From Mycolicibacterium sp. CR10 (GTDB lineage Bacteria; Actinomycetota; Actinomycetes; Mycobacteriales; Mycobacteriaceae), in NCBI RefSeq assembly GCF_005222675.1, contig NZ_STGE01000072.1, positions 1 to 64,000 of the forward strand: a DNA stretch of 64,000 nt, read 5' to 3'. Within the stretch, counting starts at the first letter, position 1. The number at the start of each line of letters is the position of its first letter. A model generated the notes under the pieces. It was not told the DNA's origin. It saw nothing but the letters and a program-made list of their open reading frames with translations, and did no database searches. Positions 59,525 to 64,000 of this stretch are shown here, one piece after another. The translations under genes and the position numbers were made by a program.

Positions 59525-59547
59525 AACTACTGTCTTCCTACGTAGAT
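59525..59547 (-). promoter_or_regulatory. BlaI-type 23-bp dyad, site 9
   Basis: On the minus strand it reads ATCTACGTAGG, six bases, GTAGTT, a strong match. It is 32 bp from the first possible start of the His-rich membrane protein. Confidence 0.65.
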
Positions 59548-59698
59548 GCCGTCGATGCCACCCTCTGAGTCTCGACCACCGCCGCTTGGCCGTGCGGTAG
59601 GACGCCCGCTCGCACTTAGCGTCGGCGAATGTAGCGATATTGCGGGTCGTTGCTCGCTGCTGAGGAGCGGTCGCAAACATTCGTCCGGGATACGCGTG

Positions 59699-59944
59699 TC
59701 AGCGGGTCCTGGTGCGCAGTCGGACCTGCAATTGTTGACGTACTTCTTGGTGGATGTCGACTCTGATGGTCGGGGCAATCTCAAGCGTCGCCGCCAGTCC
59801 ATAGCGGACCGGTGCCGCCAACCGGCCCACGTCCACGCGGCAGTCAACGTTGATCTCAAGCGCATCGTCCGCTGCGAACGCGACGGCCCGTTGTCCTTCG
59901 AGCATTTCGTGTTGCACGGTGCCGTTACGGCGCCTCGACGACAT
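59699..59944 (-). CDS. Doubtful small ORF or C-terminal fragment
   Basis: 81 codons with protein-like composition (EINVDCRVDVGRLAAPVRYG, APTIRVDIHQEVRQQLQVRL). The frame is open upstream to 60214, but that part looks non-coding, and no ribosome-binding site precedes ATG 59944. It may be the tail of a truncated gene. No other gene is visible in 59549-60164. Confidence 0.3.
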   Translation of the reverse strand: MSSRRRNGTVQHEMLEGQRAVAFAADDALEINVDCRVDVGRLAAPVRYGLAATLEIAPTIRVDIHQEVRQQLQVRLRTRTR

Positions 59945-60164
59945 CCGCGAGCATTGGCCGGAATATGCCACTTGATGTAGTGGCGGCGGCGTCTTAGGCG
60001 CTGTAATCGGGCGTCTACCTGCACGACAGGGTGTCTGAGAGGGGCAAATAACGCGCATTATGTGTATGTTTTGTGGAGCTTGTTGAGTCACTTTGCGGTT
60101 TACCCTCGCCGCTTTCATGGTTAGGCGCTGTAGGGTCGCTGCTGACGAAGGAGGTGCTCGCGAG

Positions 60165-60554
60165 ATGTCCGACTTGTTGATCAAGGCTGGGGACGACACC
60201 GCGCGGATGGACACCCACGAGGTTGCCGCCTACCTTCTGGCGCGCCTCGGACCCACCCTGACGGCGTATATCGCCAGTTCACGAAGTCGTGCGATGCCAG
60301 CCCGGTGGGCCACCCCTCCGGGGGAGCGCAACCACGCCGAACCCTCGATTGAGAAAGCGCGGCGGCTGACGGCAACGCATACCGTCTTCTGGCTGATCGA
60401 GGAAGCCGAAAACGACCAGGTTGCCCGGAACTGGCTGATTTCTGCGAATCCTCGCCTAGACGGGATCACGCCGGCGCAACTGCTACGCGAAGATCAGTTT
60501 GGTGCTGTCTTTCGCGCCGCGGACGCGTTTATCACCGACACCTACCATGCCTAG
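60165..60554 (+). CDS. Antitoxin-like protein with MbcA/ParS/Xre toxin-binding domain
   Basis: 129 residues from ATG 60165, preceded by GAAGGAGG. The helical C-terminal half (ARRLTATHTVFWLIEEAENDQVARNWLISANPRLDG, then PAQLL and AAADAFI-like ends) matches the toxin-binding domain of MbcA/ParS/Xre antitoxins. These normally pair with a RES-domain NAD-degrading toxin. No RES gene is adjacent; debris of an IS element follows directly and may have removed it. Confidence 0.65.
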   Translation: MSDLLIKAGDDTARMDTHEVAAYLLARLGPTLTAYIASSRSRAMPARWATPPGERNHAEPSIEKARRLTATHTVFWLIEEAENDQVARNWLISANPRLDGITPAQLLREDQFGAVFRAADAFITDTYHA

Positions 60555-60785
60555 TTGTACTGACCTGAGAGGTTAGGTATGCGGGTGGCGGGTGGTTGGC
60601 CGCCGAGTGCGGTGTGGCCGCGGTGGTGATTGTAGGTGTGTAGCCAGATCGGGAACTGCTCGCAGCGTTGGGCGTCGCTGGTGTAGAGGCGGGCGTATGC
60701 CCATTCGTCGGCGAGGGTTCGGTGAAATCTTTCTACCTTGCCGTTGGTTTGCGGCAGGTACGGCCGAGAGCGGCCGTGCTCGCGG
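60551..60785 (-). pseudogene. C-terminal remnant of an IS481-family transposase
   Basis: It reads RPYLPQTNGKVERFHRTLAD and YNHHRGHTALGGQPPATR, ending NLSGQYN: the C-terminus of the DDE domain of IS481-type transposases, including the catalytic Glu in KVERF. It begins abruptly at about 60785, fused to a histidine-kinase fragment. The end TTGTACTGACCTGAGAGG beside the stop is a plausible terminal inverted repeat. Confidence 0.8.
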
Positions 60786-61007
60786 TCGCGGGGCGGCGTC
60801 GGCGCGGTAGATCCGTTCGAATACCCGGGTGATGCATTCGGCAGCGATTCCCTCGCCATTGTCGGCGACGGCGATCGTCAGCCGGTCGCCGTCGCGGACA
60901 CAGCCGAGTTCGACAGAACCGCCCGGTGGAGTGTGCCGCAGCGCATTCTCGAGCAGATTGCCCAGGACTCCGCCCGCGGCACCCCGAAGCTGTGGGAAGA
61001 CGAGCAC
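60785..61007 (-). pseudogene. Histidine-kinase ATPase-domain fragment
   Basis: It reads VLGNLLENALRHTPPGGSVE (N-box), VADNGEGIA (G1) and VFERIYRADAA (F-box). The start, H-box and G2 box are missing. It breaks at the same residue (after YRAD) where the IS481 remnant begins. It resembles the intact kinase at 29477-30622 but is diverged, so it comes from another kinase gene. Confidence 0.8.
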
Positions 61008-61054
61008 CGGCTGCTGTCAGTCGGCTTCCACCAAGCCAAGAGACTCTGGCCCCG

Positions 61055-61085
61055 GTGTGAACGGATTTGTGAACGAAACAGTGCG
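61055..61085 (+). repeat. 31-bp arm repeat, copy 2 (right end of the element)
   Basis: Identical to 2971-3001 and exactly 127 bp before the right core repeat. The 96 bases between arm and core differ completely between the two sites, so the conserved spacing is functional or recent-exchange evidence and not simple duplication of the whole block. Confidence 0.65.
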
Positions 61086-61181
61086 TAAAGCGTGAGATGA
61101 GGCCGAACGAGAATGACACTGGAGACGCACTAAGTGACCTGACCTGGGCATTCAGGACACAACTGACCGCGTGAGGCGGCG

Positions 61182-61233
61182 ACTGACCGGCTCATAACCC
61201 AGAGGTCGCAGGTTCGAATCCTGTCCCCGCTAC
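61182..61233 (+). repeat. att core, right copy: 3' half of initiator tRNA(Met)
   Basis: 52 bases identical to 3098-3149. The next base differs (CTACT here, CTACC on the left). It too lacks a tRNA 5' half. It marks the right junction of the element with chromosomal sequence. Confidence 0.85.
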
Positions 61234-61238
61234 TAGGT

Positions 61239-61274
61239 AAAACGGCCCTCGGAGATTACTCCGGGGGCCGTTTT
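61239..61274 (+). terminator. tRNA-type intrinsic terminator, right copy
   Basis: Same GGCCC/GGGCC hairpin and T run as at 3155-3190 with three base changes in the loop region. After it the sequence becomes unlike the left copy. Nothing further is recognised up to 61527. Confidence 0.7.
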
Positions 61275-61527
61275 CATGGGACTGGGAGCACTTTTGGGAA
61301 CACAGCCTGGCTATCGAGATTTCGGGGACTGATCGGGCACGTCAGGCGCCGCACAATTGAACGCTCGACACCATAGGCAGCGATTGCCGTCGGTTGGCCG
61401 CAGCGAGTGAAGGATCGTCGCGGCTGCTCCAGGCGCAATTGTCGCGCCATCAACTCGGCGTCCAGCGCGGGCTATAGAGCGGTCTGAACCCTACCGAGGC
61501 TGTGGCCCGGGGCATGAGCTGGGCACT

Positions 61528-62286
61528 TTAGGCTCGGATGACTGTGGGGCCCAGCTCTTCGTAGCGGGCGACATCACTGCTGGTGAACTCTGATCCTGTG
61601 ACGATGGCTTCGATATCGGATAGTTGAGCGAACCGGCACATGCATGCCGCCCCGAATGCCGATTCCGCGGCCACCAGGATCGGGCGACGGGCCACGCGCA
61701 CCGCAGTCTGTTTGACCGCTGCGACGGCCGGGTCGAGGGTGGTGAGGCCGTGCTCATGCGAAACACCATTGGTACCAAGGTAAGCCACATCGATGATGAG
61801 GCTGCTCAACATGTCTATCGCCCAGTGGTCCACCGTGGCCAAGGTGCCGCCGTGCATCCGGCCGCCCAACATCAGGACGGTAACCGTCTCACTGTGCGCC
61901 AACGCCTCAGCGGCCAGCAGCGACGGAGTGACGACCGTGAGCTTTTTCTCGGCGAGCCGCTCGGCGATCAGGCGGAAGGTCAAACCCTCGTCTAGGTAGA
62001 CGGAGTCGGCTTCGTGCAGCAGGTCTACTGCCCCTGCGGCGATCCGGTGCGCCTGTGCGAGATCCACTCCGCTGCGATATTCCACGTCCGATTCGAAGGC
62101 CGCGGTCTCGAGCGGGATCGCACCACCGTGAACACGTTTGAGCACTCGCCGTGTGGCCATTACCTTGAGGTCTCGGCGGATTGTCTCGAGCGCGACGTCG
62201 AGCTCGTCGGCCAATGCGGCAACCTCTACACGTCCCCTGGTGCGGGCAAGCTCAGCGATCAGTCGCTGGCGGCTCTGGGCATCCAT
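61528..62286 (-). CDS. DeoR-family transcriptional regulator
   Basis: 252 residues. The N-terminal HTH (RQRLIAELARTRGRVEVAALADELDVALETIRRDL) and DeoR-type sugar-phosphate sensor domain (VYLDEGLTFRLIAERL, VTPSLLAAEAL, LGGRMHGGTLATVDHWA, LGTNGVSHEHGLTT) are complete. It probably controls the adjacent sugar-transport genes. First gene of ordinary chromosome right of the element. Confidence 0.9.
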   Translation of the reverse strand: MDAQSRQRLIAELARTRGRVEVAALADELDVALETIRRDLKVMATRRVLKRVHGGAIPLETAAFESDVEYRSGVDLAQAHRIAAGAVDLLHEADSVYLDEGLTFRLIAERLAEKKLTVVTPSLLAAEALAHSETVTVLMLGGRMHGGTLATVDHWAIDMLSSLIIDVAYLGTNGVSHEHGLTTLDPAVAAVKQTAVRVARRPILVAAESAFGAACMCRFAQLSDIEAIVTGSEFTSSDVARYEELGPTVIRA

Positions 62287-62337
62287 ACCATCATCTCGCT
62301 GGACGGTTGCGGCGGGCGGAGCGAGTCGGCCTGATCA

Positions 62338-63606
62338 TCAGTCGACGTCCATCTCGAGGACCGCGAACGGAGCGGTTGGTACCTCGGCGATGACCATCGT
62401 GGCGGCTGAGTCCTCAGGTACCACGTGACGGGTCAGCGCCGCGAGAGCTGCATTGGTGCCGACGTCACGGCGTGCTTTCTCGCTAAGAAGCCACCGCACT
62501 TCGAGTAGATCGCAGTACGCCTGGATCGGCGTGCCGGTGTGGTTGAGCGCGGCATGTGCGAGCCGCTCGGACGGTGTCAGAACCTCGATTACCCACAGCC
62601 TCGCTGCGGTGGGGTCATCGACCTCGTGTCCCTCTTCGCGGTTGAGCTGCGCATGAAAGGCGTGCAGGTCTCCGAGCAGGATGCGTGCCTGCCCCTCACC
62701 TACATCGAGGCCGGTGCGCTCCTGCAGATGCTGGGCATGGAAGCGCCGGTCCCCGACGGCGACACGGACCCGAAGCCCGCTGGGATCGGCACCGTCGGGC
62801 AGCATCGAGAGTTCATCGACGGCGAAGCCGAGGTCGTTGAGCCGTCGGACGATCCCCTCGACTCGGTAGCGGTCGGTGAAATCGAACACCGGCTCCTTAT
62901 GCAGAATCTGCCACAGGGAGTGATAGCGGGCCGCGATGTTTTCGGCTTCCTCGATCAGCTTGTCCTGCAACTGTTCTGGCAGTCCGACTCGCTCGGCGAG
63001 GTCGACGAGGCCCTCCGCTACGTTCTCCACCAGGATGTCGAGGTCGTAGGCGCGCTGACCGCGGCTCAATGAGGGGTGCACCTCTGAGGTCTCGGCATCG
63101 ACCAGCCACGCCTGAAGAAGCTGCCCGTCGCGGGAGAACAACGTGTTCGCCAGCGAACAGTCACCCCAGAAGACTCCGTGCCGGTGCAGCTCTACTAAAA
63201 GACCGGCCATCGCGTCGAGCAGACGGGCCCGGTGCTTGGTCTGATCGGGCGGCAGCCGCATGAAAAGCCTTCGGTACTGCCATGACCCCTCGAGGTACCG
63301 GGTCACCAGGATGGCGGTACCGAACTCCGGTTGAAGGACTAAGCCCGCCGGGTGAACTGCGGGCAACCCCATGTCCTCAAGCCGGCGCAACACCTCATAT
63401 TCCTTGACCGCGATCCGTGGCGGCATGTCCTTCAGCGCCCACAGATGACCGTCGGCGTCGACGAATTTCACCAGGTGACGGCTCATCCCCACGGCGATGT
63501 CGCGCAGCGGGACGTCGGGGACCACCCACTCCGACAGTGGGCGGTCCCACGGCAACCCTAGGAGGCCGGGAGTCGGAGCCCGGAGCCGCAACTCCGGTGC
63601 ACGCAT
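62338..63606 (-). CDS. DUF4032-domain protein with kinase-like fold
   Basis: 422 residues. The N-terminal protein-kinase/LPS-kinase-like half (VKFVDADGHLWALKDMPPRIAVKEYEVLRRL, VELHRHGVFWGDCSLANTLF, WLVDAETSEVHPSLS) has the HxDxxxxN-like catalytic loop as WGDCSLANT and a DAE in place of DFG. The C-terminal DUF4032 part follows. In mycobacteria it sits next to sugar ABC transporter genes, as here. Substrate unknown. Confidence 0.85.
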   Translation of the reverse strand: MRAPELRLRAPTPGLLGLPWDRPLSEWVVPDVPLRDIAVGMSRHLVKFVDADGHLWALKDMPPRIAVKEYEVLRRLEDMGLPAVHPAGLVLQPEFGTAILVTRYLEGSWQYRRLFMRLPPDQTKHRARLLDAMAGLLVELHRHGVFWGDCSLANTLFSRDGQLLQAWLVDAETSEVHPSLSRGQRAYDLDILVENVAEGLVDLAERVGLPEQLQDKLIEEAENIAARYHSLWQILHKEPVFDFTDRYRVEGIVRRLNDLGFAVDELSMLPDGADPSGLRVRVAVGDRRFHAQHLQERTGLDVGEGQARILLGDLHAFHAQLNREEGHEVDDPTAARLWVIEVLTPSERLAHAALNHTGTPIQAYCDLLEVRWLLSEKARRDVGTNAALAALTRHVVPEDSAATMVIAEVPTAPFAVLEMDVD

Positions 63607-63608
63607 CT

Positions 63609-64000
63609 TCAGTTGAGGCGTTCGCCGGTCACCGGGTGGAACAGGTGCACTGCCCCTTCCGGATGCCTGCGCAACTGCACCGAATCGGCCAATCTGGGTG
63701 CGCTGCGCGGGTTGGAGCGCGCCACCAACTCGACTCCATTTGAGCGCGACCCGGCGTGGGTGTAGACGTAGGCCTCGCTGCCGAGGTCCTCAACCAGGTC
63801 CACGACGACCTCCACGCCACCGGAATCGGTGATTTCGAGTTGCTCGGGCCGGATTCCGACGGTGACTTCTTTGAGTCCCGCGTTCGAGAGGAGCGACATT
63901 TGGTCGCGCTCGAGCTCGAACACCGAGTCACCGACATGAACGCCGTCGGCGGCGATCGACGCGGTGAACAGATTCATCGCCGGCGAACCGATGAAGCCTG
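63609..64000 (-). CDS. Sugar ABC transporter ATPase, C-terminal part (runs off the window)
   Basis: The visible part is the TOBE/OB region of a UgpC/MsmX-type ATPase: GFIGSPAMNLF, VTVGIRPEQLEI, LGSEAYVYT and a C-terminal HPVTGERLN. The nucleotide-binding domain lies beyond 64000. It ends 2 bp from the start of the DUF4032 gene, so the two are one operon. Confidence 0.9.
   Translation of the reverse strand, partial: GFIGSPAMNLFTASIAADGVHVGDSVFELERDQMSLLSNAGLKEVTVGIRPEQLEITDSGGVEVVVDLVEDLGSEAYVYTHAGSRSNGVELVARSNPRSAPRLADSVQLRRHPEGAVHLFHPVTGERLN

Larger units (their letters stand above)
3098..61233. mobile_element. Integrated mobilizable element of about 58 kb
   Basis: It is bounded by direct 52-bp tRNA-derived repeats. 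An outward-facing tyrosine integrase and Xis gene lie near the left end. A MobF relaxase and a candidate oriT are inside, followed by about 35 kb of metal and envelope cargo. There are no recognisable VirB/VirD4 or ESX secretion genes, so it could not transfer alone by known routes and is best called an integrative mobilizable element or decayed ICE. Both boundary tRNA copies are partial, implying a second element to the left in the same tRNA. Which bases are exchanged cannot be settled from one sequence. Confidence 0.75.

Noticed and set aside
1..64000. CRISPR arrays and rRNA genes
   Set aside because: No regularly spaced repeat-spacer series and no rRNA-like sequence were seen. The 11-bp-phased array at 9998 has no spacers.

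Overview
The window is high-GC DNA from a mycobacterium (Mycobacterium sensu lato). The evidence is homologs of MmcO, LpqS, CysK2, the Rv0849-type MFS carrier, RipA-like and LdtMt2-like enzymes, a DUF5631/5632-type ESX-associated protein, and a mycobacterial initiator-tRNA 3' half. Most of it is one integrated element of about 58.1 kb (about 3098-61233). The element is bounded by two direct 52-base copies of the 3' half of an initiator tRNA(Met), each followed by the same tRNA terminator hairpin. Neither copy is an intact tRNA. An identical 31-base arm sequence lies exactly 127 bp upstream of each copy. The simplest reading is a tandem array: an earlier element ends at 3149, this element ends at 61233, and the intact tRNA lies left of the window. 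Sequence right of about 61275 (DeoR regulator, DUF4032 protein, sugar ABC ATPase) looks like ordinary chromosome.

Layout. 1-3097: end of the neighbouring element, with two frame-broken defence-like loci (an ApeA-like HEPN protein and a protein with a RHIM-like motif). 3.1-11.8 kb: integration module (tyrosine integrase, Xis, split HTH/zinc-ribbon protein), HEPN and DUF4238 cargo, a small ribbon-helix-helix protein and an 11-bp-phased repeat array. 12-24.8 kb: mobilization region with a very large MobF relaxase-helicase, a candidate oriT, an HTH/coiled-coil accessory protein, an HNH protein and an ESX-like protein cluster. There are no type IV or type VII secretion genes, so this is probably a mobilizable remnant of a mycobacterial conjugative plasmid. 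24.8-59.5 kb: metal and cell-envelope cargo. 59.5-61.2 kb: antitoxin-like gene, IS481 and histidine-kinase debris, right end.

The cargo is a copper-handling and envelope-remodelling island. Copper parts are a CopB-like P1B ATPase with an unusual CPD motif, DUF302 and DUF305 proteins, a sensor kinase/OmpR regulator pair, a multicopper oxidase, a SHOCT protein, a CsoR-CopZ-CopA set, and an lpqS-cysK2-MFS operon. Envelope parts are two L,D-transpeptidases, three NlpC/P60 hydrolases, an ABC exporter, an ICMT-like methyltransferase, a BNR-type lipoprotein, and a BlaI/M56 (BlaR-like) pair.

Two repeated operator families tie the cargo together. Nine 23-bp dyads (CTAC...GTAG, usually with CTACGTA at one side) sit before envelope and copper genes; the encoded BlaI-family repressor is the obvious candidate binder. 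Six tandem pairs of an 11-bp unit (consensus ATCTTYATCGA) sit before the CPD ATPase, DUF305, the two-component/oxidase divergent promoter, the LdtMt2-like gene and a collapsed duplicate of the DUF305/two-component module; the encoded OmpR-type regulator is the candidate there. A CsoR-type operator controls csoR-copZ-copA, and a second sits before a copA fragment. Decayed duplicates of copper genes (MFS, DUF305, response regulator, P-type ATPase, His-rich membrane protein) show that the island has grown and rearranged by repeated duplication and deletion.
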